7,951 bases of DNA from CAZVQX01 sp964629735 (GCA_964629735.1 CAZVQX010000023.1:1-7951); one strand, 5' to 3'. Shown: positions 1 through 5,971, counted from the stretch's first letter. Numbers and translations: made by a program. Notes: a model not told the origin generated them from the sequence alone.

Positions 1-2
1 AG

Positions 3-1028
3 CTAAATAATTTCAAACCATTTTACAAACTGTAGTTGCTCGGGTGGATACAATTCAATTATCGAATCAATTCCATTTGCTTCTTGCTCTTTATCCATAT
101 CTATTTTTATATCTGGTTCTATTCCAAACTCAATATGCTGTTTATCTTTATCATATAAGGGAATTTTTGAATATTTAACTTGCCATCCATTATATAATTC
201 AGACGTAAACGGAGCACCACCTCCACCTCCTGTCTTATCGCCAATAATTGTAACATTATCTAAACATTTCATTGCAGATACGAAATCATTTGCTGCGCTG
301 TAAACTAATCTGTTTGTGAGCACAACTATATTTCCATCATATACAGGTTCTGAATTTGCTTTTATTTTATTCGGTAAATAATCAGTAAAATCATTGTGCC
401 CTTTGCCTGTTTTATATCGAACGTACCCACTAATAATATCTGATTCACAAAAATTTGAAACAATAGTATCTACCATTGCAATACTACCTCCTGTATTATC
501 TCTAACATCTAATATTAACCCCTCTATTTCTCCTAATTGTATTATTGCTTCTTTTAAATTTTTGCTTTTAATAACATTCATAAAACTACCATATCTTATA
601 TACCCAATATTTCTTATATTTTTTGCCACAATCCCATTGGCATAAATATAGTCTTTAGCTAAGTAATTTCTTTCGATTATTGTGATATTAAAGTTTTGAG
701 GATAATCAAGGTAAAAATCGCTGTAAGACATTGCATTAAAATCTGAACTTAAACTAACATGACCATCTTTTAATTCAAAAAGCATATCCCCACAAATTTT
801 AAAAAAATCATATTTTGTTAAATGATTAGAAACTTGAGGTCTATAAACAGAATATATTGAATCCCAATCTATCTGCTTATAATCAAAATAACAATATGAC
901 TCATCTATTATGTCCCATAATAGGTTAAAGTTATCAATATGGTTACCCTTTGTGTTATAAAACTCATCTTTCATACAGGAAGATAGCAGTATTAGAGAAA
1001 GCAATAATAGTCTAAAGTGTAGGCGCAT
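3..1028 (-). CDS. S41 family peptidase, predicted lipoprotein
   Basis: This is a 341-residue serine peptidase of family S41 (C-terminal processing peptidase/tricorn core type), predicted to be anchored as a lipoprotein. Residues 1-17 form a basic then leucine-rich signal ending in the lipobox LLSSC, with the lipidated cysteine at 18; this fixes the start. Residues 85-93 (ELKDGHVSL) match the helical segment before the protease core. The core has GYIRYGSF (142-149), LILDVRDNTGGS (171-182) and the nucleophile motif NRLVYSAAND, with Ser244 as the likely nucleophile. IIGDKTGGGGG supplies Lys265 as the likely general base. No PDZ domain is recognisable between the N-terminal helices and the core, so this is a short non-Ctp S41 form. 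The gene overlaps the 3' end of the upstream gene by 17 bases, so the two are very probably co-transcribed. The substrate is unknown. It could turn over or mature a cell-surface peptide, but that is inference from context. Confidence 0.93.
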   Translation of the reverse strand: MRLHFRLLLLSLILLSSCMKDEFYNTKGNHIDNFNLLWDIIDESYCYFDYKQIDWDSIYSVYRPQVSNHLTKYDFFKICGDMLFELKDGHVSLSSDFNAMSYSDFYLDYPQNFNITIIERNYLAKDYIYANGIVAKNIRNIGYIRYGSFMNVIKSKNLKEAIIQLGEIEGLILDVRDNTGGSIAMVDTIVSNFCESDIISGYVRYKTGKGHNDFTDYLPNKIKANSEPVYDGNIVVLTNRLVYSAANDFVSAMKCLDNVTIIGDKTGGGGGAPFTSELYNGWQVKYSKIPLYDKDKQHIEFGIEPDIKIDMDKEQEANGIDSIIELYPPEQLQFVKWFEII

Positions 1029-1806
1029 GATTATAATTTGTTTTTTTAATTAATGTACTAATTGTAATTTGATGCATTATAGTCTCTTTTATGTTATTAT
1101 GCAGTTGTAACTTTGCATATTCAAACCCATATTGGACACGCAAGGTTTGATGACCCTTATTTTTATATTTAATTCGAAAATCACAGATTAAATCATTGCA
1201 AATTTGTGTATTAATATTAAAGCTGCCGAGTTTAGAAGCACTCCATATAGAACTCTCTTTTTCTACAATTCCAGGTAGGTTTTGACTAAATGTGCTACCA
1301 TAATACAAACCATATACTGGAATTGAAAAAGTATTTTTCAAATACACATTTTTAAATTGCTTAGAACCAACAAGTACCAGAGCAGCCATATTATTAAAAT
1401 TAGTATATAACAGATTATTTATATTGTCTGGTTTTAGGTATAAATTGGTATTATTCAAATATGCATATCCAGCATAAAATTTAAAGACAGGGTTCTGTAC
1501 ATAAGATATCTTATGATATTGTCCCCAAAATATATTGTCCCCAATATGAAACATAGTGTTTTGATTTATATTATTATGTAACCCAAGCTCTATTTTATAA
1601 AAGAATATATTTTCTTTATTTGGAAACACTTTTGTTTTTTGACTAATAGTTTCAATTGTAAATGTTCTATAAGTTATTGGAGATAAAAAGGAAATTTTAC
1701 TTCTCCCCATCCCAAATGATACTCCATTATTTGAGTATTGAATAGTATCACTTGCAAATGAGTGCACACTAAATATTAGACCTAATATTATTAACTTAAA
1801 TTTCAT
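1012..1806 (-). CDS. Hypothetical secreted protein, possible small outer-membrane beta-barrel
   Basis: I do not recognise a named family for this 264-residue protein. Residues 1-19 (MKFKLIILGLIFSVHSFAS) are a clear Sec signal peptide, so it leaves the cytoplasm. The rest has no hydrophobic helix. It shows alternating polar and aromatic stretches rich in Tyr, Phe and Asn, separated by short turns (for example FKFYAGYAYL, VYLKNTFSIPVYGLYYGS, LRVQYGFEYAKLQL, MHQITISTLIKK), which suits a beta-barrel of roughly 8 to 12 strands. The barrel is an inference from composition. Its 3' end overlaps the start of the S41 lipoprotein peptidase by 17 bases, so the two probably act in the same envelope process. 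No TAnnTTTG promoter element was found just upstream. The start lies 59 bases after the small-peptide gene, with a hairpin between, so expression probably depends on read-through from the peptide genes. Confidence 0.75.
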   Translation of the reverse strand: MKFKLIILGLIFSVHSFASDTIQYSNNGVSFGMGRSKISFLSPITYRTFTIETISQKTKVFPNKENIFFYKIELGLHNNINQNTMFHIGDNIFWGQYHKISYVQNPVFKFYAGYAYLNNTNLYLKPDNINNLLYTNFNNMAALVLVGSKQFKNVYLKNTFSIPVYGLYYGSTFSQNLPGIVEKESSIWSASKLGSFNINTQICNDLICDFRIKYKNKGHQTLRVQYGFEYAKLQLHNNIKETIMHQITISTLIKKTNYNHAPTL

Positions 1807-1820
1807 AGAATTAAGATTAA

Positions 1821-1847
1821 GAGTGCTAAAATTTCATTTTAGCACTC
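1821..1847 (-). terminator. Perfect 11-bp hairpin between peptide gene and barrel gene (terminator or attenuator)
   Basis: Positions 1821-1831 (GAGTGCTAAAA) are perfectly complementary to 1837-1847 with a 5-base loop. On the minus strand the stem falls 19 bases after the peptide stop codon and ends 15 bases before the ATG at 1806. Only scattered T residues follow on the minus strand, while the plus-strand side is followed by TCTTTTATATT. It may be a leaky terminator that lowers expression of the downstream genes, an RNA stability element, or a structure influencing translation of the gene at 1806. The stem is seen directly; the role is inferred. Confidence 0.6.
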
Positions 1848-1865
1848 TCTTTTATATTATAGATG

Positions 1866-2019
1866 TTATCTTCTATTCCACCACCTCGAAAAAGTGTAGT
1901 CTATAGAGACACCAGCTACTGTTATGCTTGCAATAACTAACGGAGCTAAACCTCCATTTATTGTTTGTTTTTCCCGAATTAGATAATTCAGTTAATTTTA
2001 ATTCTTGTAAATTTTCCAT
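1866..2019 (-). pseudogene. Double-glycine-leader bacteriocin-like peptide, frameshifted
   Basis: This is a very small gene on the minus strand, ATG at 2019-2017, with one frameshift. Frame 1 reads MENLQELKLTELSNS (codons 1-15). Skipping one base of the G run (plus-strand CCC at 1973-1975) gives EKQTINGG and then an open mature region that stops at 1866-1868. The corrected leader LTELSNSEKQTINGG is a textbook double-glycine leader. The 27-residue mature part begins LAPLVIASITVAG, a hydrophobic helix with small residues, and ends SRWWNRR, net positive and tryptophan-rich. Such peptides are normally exported and cleaved after Gly-Gly by C39-peptidase ABC transporters and include class IIb-type bacteriocins. 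Without the correction, the frame runs into an unrelated tail of similar length. The frameshift may be real decay, a sequencing error in a homopolymer, or programmed slippage. The second peptide gene ends 18 bases upstream. Confidence 0.78.
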
Positions 2020-2037
2020 TTTCTAAAATTTCATTAG

Positions 2038-2190
2038 TTATCTATTTCTTAAACGCTCAATGATTACACAAGTCATTATCGAGGCAGTTGAAATCATTCC
2101 AATTGTTATAAAAAAACCACCATCAATTTCTCTCATTTCTACAGCATTCATCTCTTGAACACCATAGTTATTTAAATCAAAATTTCTAAT
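2038..2190 (-). CDS. Double-glycine-leader bacteriocin-like peptide with non-ATG (ATT) start
   Basis: This is a 50-codon minus-strand reading frame. It has a 25-residue leader containing NNYGVQEMNAVEMREIDGG, the characteristic Bacteroidota double-glycine leader (LNNYGVQELN..EM..I.GG). The 25-residue mature peptide begins FFITIGMISTASIM, has one Cys, and ends ERLRNR: a hydrophobic segment plus a cationic tail. The leader should begin MRNFDLNNYG, but the codon at the Met position (2190-2188) is ATT. No ATG, GTG or TTG lies upstream before the in-frame stop at 2217-2215. The first in-frame ATG (2151-2149) would leave only a 12-residue leader. Either ATT is used as a rare start, or the start was lost by an ATG-to-ATT mutation. 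It lies 18 bases upstream of the companion peptide, which has a similar hydrophobic core and Arg-rich end, suggesting a two-peptide pair. The family is clear; function and expression are inferred. Confidence 0.72.
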   Translation of the reverse strand: MRNFDLNNYGVQEMNAVEMREIDGGFFITIGMISTASIMTCVIIERLRNR

Positions 2191-2258
2191 ACTAAAATAA
2201 TGTTTAAAAGTTAATTAATAAATTTATTTAACAAAATAGATTTATGCATAAGTGCACC

Positions 2259-2291
2259 CAAACATAAAGTCATTTATTCATTAATGTAAAA
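2259..2291 (-). promoter_or_regulatory. Candidate Bacteroidota promoter for the small-peptide genes
   Basis: On the minus strand, 2266-2259 reads TATGTTTG, a full match to the Bacteroidota -7 element TAnnTTTG. Twenty bases upstream, at 2290-2287, is TTTA, three of four matches to the -33 element TTTG. Transcription would start near 2252-2255, about 65 bases before the ATT codon at 2190. This was the only good promoter match seen upstream of the peptide genes. No transcript evidence is available. Confidence 0.42.
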
Positions 2292-2332
2292 TTAATCTAT
2301 TTTAATCATGCTCCTTTAAACTTTCGCGAAAC

Positions 2333-2370
2333 AAAGTGCACTTTTAAGAAGTGAAAGTGTCTTTTTAAGA
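2333..2370. repeat. Two-copy 21-bp-spaced direct repeat overlapping a perfect 12-bp palindrome
   Basis: The pattern AAAGTG-NNN-TTTTAAGA occurs at 2333-2349 and again at 2354-2370, exactly 21 bases apart, about two helical turns. The first copy begins with the perfect palindrome AAAGTGCACTTT (2333-2344). Each copy can form a small stem: CACTT/AAGTG in the first and GTCTT/AAGAC in the second. The helical spacing is what two operator sites bound on one face of DNA would show; that role is inferred. Confidence 0.5.
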
Positions 2371-2428
2371 CTATTTAAGAGTGAGTTGTTATTTGCAAAA
2401 AGAACTTTAATGCAAACTTGTATTTCTT

Positions 2429-2441
2429 ATCCCGTAGGGAT
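2429..2441. repeat. CCCGTAGGG palindrome, element 1
   Basis: ATCCCGTAGGGAT has 5-bp arms around GTA. It is followed by TTTTATGTTGGTAG. GC-rich palindromes of this kind stand out in such an A+T-rich context. From memory, similar CCCGTAGGGA plus GGTAG elements recur between genes in Bacteroidota genomes, but I cannot verify that here. The related element at 2476-2493 supports a dispersed-repeat reading. Confidence 0.45.
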
Positions 2442-2475
2442 TTTATGTTGGTAGTAATTATTTTGGTTATATATT

Positions 2476-2493
2476 GTGTTCCGTACGGGACAC
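2476..2493. repeat. CCGTACGGG palindrome, element 2
   Basis: GTGTTCCGTACGGGACAC is an 18-base inverted repeat with one G-T wobble when folded as RNA. It is centred on CCGTACGG and shares the CCGTA core with the element 35 bases to the left. On the plus strand it is followed by GATTTTTTA, resembling a plus-strand terminator, although no plus-strand gene precedes it. On the minus strand it lies about 105 bases past the DUF3267 stop codon and could end that transcript as a structured 3' end. Confidence 0.45.
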
Positions 2494-2597
2494 GATTTTT
2501 TACGTTTCTTTAATTTTCATAAACATTACGTCCTGAAAATAACTAATCTAAAATCACAATACTACTTTATCACAAAAACACCTTACTTAATTATCTA

Positions 2598-3164
2598 TTA
2601 CTCAACAATAAAACCCACCTCACTTGGATGATCTAATATTTTCTTATTTAATCCTATTTTTAGAATTAAATATGCATATATAAAATCACCTATTGCACCT
2701 AAAATCATAGCAAAACCAATAAACCATAAAATTACATTGCCGTTTATTAATGAGATGGAAAAAGGTATCAAACCTAATATGATGCCCGGCGCAAGTGCAA
2801 CTATGAGCATTTGCCACGCAATTAATGGTACTTTGCAGTGAGCATAAGGGACAAAAGCCTCTTTATTAAAACCAAATTTTAGTTTGTTCTTGTTTTTTGT
2901 GAAAAGTAATATGAATGCACCGTGTATTAGTTCGTGAACTATAATACCAATGGTAATTACAATCACAGGCGTTATGATAGTTATTATTGAATCAATAATA
3001 GCATTGTCAAATAGTGATAATGCTACACCTACTTGGTTTACCGATTCAATTGCTTGGTCAGCCCACTTCATCCAATATGAAAAGATAATAACAAGTATAA
3101 TTGGAATTGCTATTATTATACCAATCAGATTTACTTTTTTAGCTTTAATAAAAGTTGTTTTCAT
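2598..3164 (-). CDS. DUF3267 family membrane zinc metalloprotease (putative)
   Basis: This is a 188-residue integral membrane protein of the DUF3267 putative zincin type. The HExxH zinc-binding and catalytic motif is VHELIHG (His77, Glu78, His81), inside a long hydrophobic segment (57-88). The family-typical stretch KEAFVPYAHCKVPL spans 101-114 and is followed by LAPGIILGLIPF (124-135). Asp160 in GAIGDFIYAYLI is a plausible third zinc ligand. Membrane segments lie near 12-29, 57-88, 115-137 and 143-167, so the active site is within or beside the membrane, as in site-2-like proteases. The substrate is unknown. The gene sits 88 bases downstream of the ABC ATPase on the same strand, so it may be part of the same unit or have its own promoter (see 3187-3206). 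A broken homologue lies at about 6157-6405. Family assignment is strong; function is inferred. Confidence 0.88.
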   Translation of the reverse strand: MKTTFIKAKKVNLIGIIIAIPIILVIIFSYWMKWADQAIESVNQVGVALSLFDNAIIDSIITIITPVIVITIGIIVHELIHGAFILLFTKNKNKLKFGFNKEAFVPYAHCKVPLIAWQMLIVALAPGIILGLIPFSISLINGNVILWFIGFAMILGAIGDFIYAYLILKIGLNKKILDHPSEVGFIVE

Positions 3165-3186
3165 AATTTTAACAAGATTATTACAG

Positions 3187-3206
3187 TATATTTGTTAGCA
3201 AATATA
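3187..3206. promoter_or_regulatory. Perfect 8-bp inverted repeat containing a -7 promoter element on both strands
   Basis: TATATTTG (3187-3194), loop TTAG and CAAATATA (3199-3206) form a perfect stem. Each arm matches TAnnTTTG, one per strand. For the minus-strand DUF3267 gene the arm at 3206-3199 would place the transcript start roughly 28 bases before its ATG at 3164. No TTTG is seen at the expected -33 position, so this may equally be an operator or a transcript-end hairpin of the ATPase gene. Confidence 0.35.
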
Positions 3207-3252
3207 ATTACTTAATAAATCAGAAGTGATTATATGTTAGTATATTTTCAAA

Positions 3253-3927
3253 CTAAAATAACATTTCTTTTATAATTTTATTAGCTTTATTATCTAAATC
3301 TAAATTATAAAAAGATTCAATACCAGACAATGATACAGAATTATAATCTTCGATTAACGTTATAGTATCAGATATTTTTTTTAACCGTTCAGTGTTGTGT
3401 GAACTCATTATTATAATTTTCCCTTTTCTTTTCTCTAATAACAATAATTCAGATAGATAGGAAGATGAAAAAGGGTCTAAACCATCAAAAGGCTCATCTA
3501 AGATCAACAAGTCATTACCTTGCAGTAATAAGGTAATAATGTGTAGTTTTTTCAACATTCCTGTTGAATATTCATCGGCATATCTTTTTAATGGGATATC
3601 AAAAAGAGAACTTAATTTTGTTAGCAATTTTTTATCTAATTGACTTTTTTTAGCTGAAAGTGAAAAGTTTATAAACTCTTTACCTGTTATTTTTGGAAAC
3701 ATATAAGGATTGGCTGGTAAAAAACCTATTTTTTCAATATTTGATAAAATTATCTCGCCTTCAAAACTTATAATATCTGCAATGCACTTCAAAAGTGTGG
3801 TTTTTCCAACACCATTTTTCCCAATAATTCCATTTATTAATCCTGAATTGTATTCAAGATTAACATTTTCTAAGACCTTTAATTTCCCAAAAGATTTATT
3901 TATTGATTTTAATGTAATTTGTCTCAT
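3253..3927 (-). CDS. ABC transporter ATP-binding protein
   Basis: This is a 224-residue cytoplasmic ATPase subunit that would drive the membrane protein encoded just upstream. Walker A is GKNGVGKT (36-43), the signature is YSTGML (120-125), Walker B is LLILDEP (140-146), the D-loop is GLDP (149-152), and the H-loop His is in SSH (175-177). The usual Q-loop glutamine is not evident; the segment reads GFLPANPYMFPKITG (68-82), as in the CcmA/NatA-like subset that lacks a standard Q. The C-terminal 45 residues (about 180-224) are short and without a dimerisation domain. The ATG at 3927 gives the expected N-terminus (ITLKSINKSFGK) and overlaps the upstream gene by 32 bases, so the two are translationally linked. 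Single-domain ATPases of this class serve peptide, antibiotic or Na+ efflux systems. The substrate here is not determined. Confidence 0.95.
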   Translation of the reverse strand: MRQITLKSINKSFGKLKVLENVNLEYNSGLINGIIGKNGVGKTTLLKCIADIISFEGEIILSNIEKIGFLPANPYMFPKITGKEFINFSLSAKKSQLDKKLLTKLSSLFDIPLKRYADEYSTGMLKKLHIITLLLQGNDLLILDEPFDGLDPFSSSYLSELLLLEKRKGKIIIMSSHNTERLKKISDTITLIEDYNSVSLSGIESFYNLDLDNKANKIIKEMLF

Positions 3928-4867
3928 TTAAATTAAAGATTTGCTTTATGTTTTTTATGAAATAGAGATATGTAATAATAAAATAAAATGGCAAAGACAA
4001 TCCATAGGTTGCAATGCCTAATGCCATTAATATAATAATATTAACAAAGTATATATATATTCCGATTTGTTGTAAAGGATAGAAAATGTACTTCACAATA
4101 ACCATATTGATAGATAGAATCATTAAAACTAAAAACAATAATAAAGTGTAATGAAAATTATCTTTAAATAGAAATAGCATTAATATGGTTAGAGGTAACA
4201 AGAAAATTACAGCATTAATTATTGTCGTTAAAAAACTTTCTTTTATAAAATGCTTATAATTGATGTAAGATTTAACAAATAAAAAATCTTCTGTTTGAAA
4301 AATTATTGCAAGGAACATTAGTAACGACACAATTGAATATGTAGCAACAGCTAAATTGTAATTTTGATGTAAATAAGCTACAACTATGATTACTATAGTA
4401 AACATCCAGCAAATTGGTATTAAATATCTCATTTTTGAATGCCACATAAAACTCTGTTTCAAAAATATTTTTGATGGCAATATTGATTTATGTGGCTCAT
4501 AATCTGATAGATATTTTCTGAAAATTAATAATAATAAAGTGGAAATAATTGTTGCTATGCCAAAATAGACATTTACAATGTAAAAAGGTATGGCTACAAG
4601 CGTATAATCAAACAGGTATGAGATTACAAACAGTTTTTTATATTGCTTTAAAAAGTCTCTTTTTTGTTGGTTATATTTTATTGATACCCCTATAAATAAG
4701 TGAATTGTAAAAGCTAAGGCTATTGATTTTTTAGTTATTGGAACCTTAATGTTTGTTGACACTATAGTTAATATTAATATCAAAAGAGAGATTAATATTT
4801 TATAAAAAAGAGGTAGTTCTTTAAACTGCCTGAAAGTGCTTTTAAATTTTAGCTTTAATATATTCAT
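3896..4867 (-). CDS. Polytopic membrane protein, probable ABC transporter permease
   Basis: This is a 323-residue, very hydrophobic protein with about ten predicted membrane segments (near 22-39, 48-64, 78-95, 97-116, 148-165, 170-190, 212-234, 239-259, 266-286 and 288-305). The N-terminus is short, basic and cytoplasmic (KLKFKSTFRQFK), and there is a loop of about 30 residues at 117-147. No catalytic motif is visible. I do not recognise a specific permease family. The assignment rests on topology and on its coupling to the ATPase gene, which starts inside its last 32 bases. Its own ATG directly abuts the upstream gene's stop codon, with zero bases between, so three genes (5971-4868, this one, and the ATPase) form a tight operon. 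It would form the membrane pore of the exporter, probably as a homodimer. Confidence 0.8.
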   Translation of the reverse strand: MNILKLKFKSTFRQFKELPLFYKILISLLILILTIVSTNIKVPITKKSIALAFTIHLFIGVSIKYNQQKRDFLKQYKKLFVISYLFDYTLVAIPFYIVNVYFGIATIISTLLLLIFRKYLSDYEPHKSILPSKIFLKQSFMWHSKMRYLIPICWMFTIVIIVVAYLHQNYNLAVATYSIVSLLMFLAIIFQTEDFLFVKSYINYKHFIKESFLTTIINAVIFLLPLTILMLFLFKDNFHYTLLLFLVLMILSINMVIVKYIFYPLQQIGIYIYFVNIIILMALGIATYGLSLPFYFIITYLYFIKNIKQIFNLNETNYIKINK

Positions 4868-5971
4868 TTAAAATATCTCCAACTCATTATGTAACATGTT
4901 TTCAATTGATTTATTTAGCTGAGGAATATACTCGCTAAATTCTTCTAACCAACTAAAATCTTCTTTATTGGTTGACAGCTGTTGCGTATAATTATTTAAC
5001 AACTCTCGTCTTTTTAAATCTTTTTTATTAACATTATATACTTCAATAACGTGAAACTCATCAAATCCATCTATATTGGTAAACCTCTTATCTTTTTTAT
5101 GCTTAAAATCAATTTTATGTATCAATTTTAAAGAGCTTAAATTAGATAAATTAGTATTTTCAATATCTGAGGTGTTCATTTTTTGAGAATAGAGTTCTTG
5201 GCTTGTAATAACTGTATAGCCGAATAAAGATACAGTACGAATAGAATCTGGGGTTAAACCATTAATATATAACTCAGAACTTTGTTTTGATTTATCTATA
5301 AAAATTTCACCTGCATAATTTTCTTTTTTGTCTGTTATAAAATATTTTTTATTATCATTCGATAAAATTTTGTAGAGTGATTTATTATATGGAACCCAAT
5401 AATATCCATAATTTGAAACACCAGTAGATTTCACGCTAACTGTAACAACTCTCTGTTTTTCTAGAGATAAAAGCTTTTCGTTTTTATATGAACGATTATG
5501 TAGCAATTTATATTTAATTCCATCTTTGTTTTTGGTTGGAATATAATATTCAATAATACCGTCAGAATAGTAAATTGGCACTTTATCATTTAGCTGATAT
5601 GAGCGATAATAACCTTTTATCACTAAATAATCATATGTCTTTGTTGGTGAAATGGTTACGCCTGGCAACTCTTTTATGTCAACTTTTAAATAAAATTTTT
5701 CATTTGAATTAATATCTTGTAAAGTAGTTGATTTTGCTTCATAAGCAATGTGTTCAATAGTTACAGAATCAGAGGTCCCTCTGTAATCAGGATATATAAA
5801 AATAGTACCATCCATATTTGATACACCGATAATTTGCGCTTTTGAATTAATGATGTGCGCTCCTGGAATAATTTCAAAGTTATCATTATCCTTTAAAATT
5901 GTTTGAGAATTAAGATTAAAGGCAGAAAAACCAATAATCAAAGACAAAAATAAAAAGTTATTTAATTTCAT
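4868..5971 (-). CDS. Secreted protein with carboxypeptidase-regulatory-like N-terminal domain
   Basis: This is a 367-residue protein with a Sec signal peptide (1-22, MKLNNFLFLSLIIGFSAFN then LNSQ). Residues 35-106 look like a carboxypeptidase-regulatory-like beta-sandwich: an IPGAHI start, ISNxDGTIFI-like GVSNMDGTIFIY, DSVTIEHIAYEAK and LKVDIKELPGVTISP. This is the layout seen at the N-termini of many Bacteroidota surface proteins and TonB-linked receptors. Residues 110-190 continue with YDYLVIKGYYRSYQLNDKVPIYYSDGIIEYYIP, which recalls Bacteroidota proteins of the DUF5686/regulatory-like group. The remainder is Lys-, Asn- and Ser-rich without a recognised domain. No TonB box or beta-barrel is apparent. 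It is the first gene of the permease-ATPase operon, so it probably acts outside the inner membrane as an accessory or sensor of that system. The exact role is unknown. Confidence 0.82.
   Translation of the reverse strand: MKLNNFLFLSLIIGFSAFNLNSQTILKDNDNFEIIPGAHIINSKAQIIGVSNMDGTIFIYPDYRGTSDSVTIEHIAYEAKSTTLQDINSNEKFYLKVDIKELPGVTISPTKTYDYLVIKGYYRSYQLNDKVPIYYSDGIIEYYIPTKNKDGIKYKLLHNRSYKNEKLLSLEKQRVVTVSVKSTGVSNYGYYWVPYNKSLYKILSNDNKKYFITDKKENYAGEIFIDKSKQSSELYINGLTPDSIRTVSLFGYTVITSQELYSQKMNTSDIENTNLSNLSSLKLIHKIDFKHKKDKRFTNIDGFDEFHVIEVYNVNKKDLKRRELLNNYTQQLSTNKEDFSWLEEFSEYIPQLNKSIENMLHNELEIF

Larger units (their letters stand above)
2191..2597. other. Non-coding stretch of 407 bases between peptide genes and DUF3267 gene
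   Basis: No convincing protein gene was found on either strand. Going up in coordinate, the stretch holds the candidate promoter (2259-2291), a 10-bp palindrome TTTCGCGAAA (2322-2331), a 12-bp palindrome AAAGTGCACTTT (2333-2344), a two-copy direct repeat (2333-2370) and two larger CCCGTA-centred palindromes (2429-2441 and 2476-2493). All lie upstream of the peptide genes and downstream of the metalloprotease gene, so they could control either transcript. Confidence 0.6.

Noticed and set aside
394..645. Plus-strand 83-codon open frame inside the S41 gene
   Set aside because: It lies wholly antisense to a gene with intact catalytic motifs and has low-complexity Ile/Leu/Pro composition; a shadow frame.
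2191..2597. Possible CRISPR array or phage/IS end because of repeats and palindromes
   Set aside because: The repeats are two copies without regular spacers, and no transposase, integrase or cas gene is present.
2950..3198. Plus-strand 82-codon open frame over the DUF3267 gene
   Set aside because: It is antisense to transmembrane segments of a recognised family, which often gives hydrophobic mirror frames.
3710..3931. Plus-strand 73-codon open frame over the ABC ATPase
   Set aside because: It is antisense to the Walker A region of a clear ATPase; no independent support.
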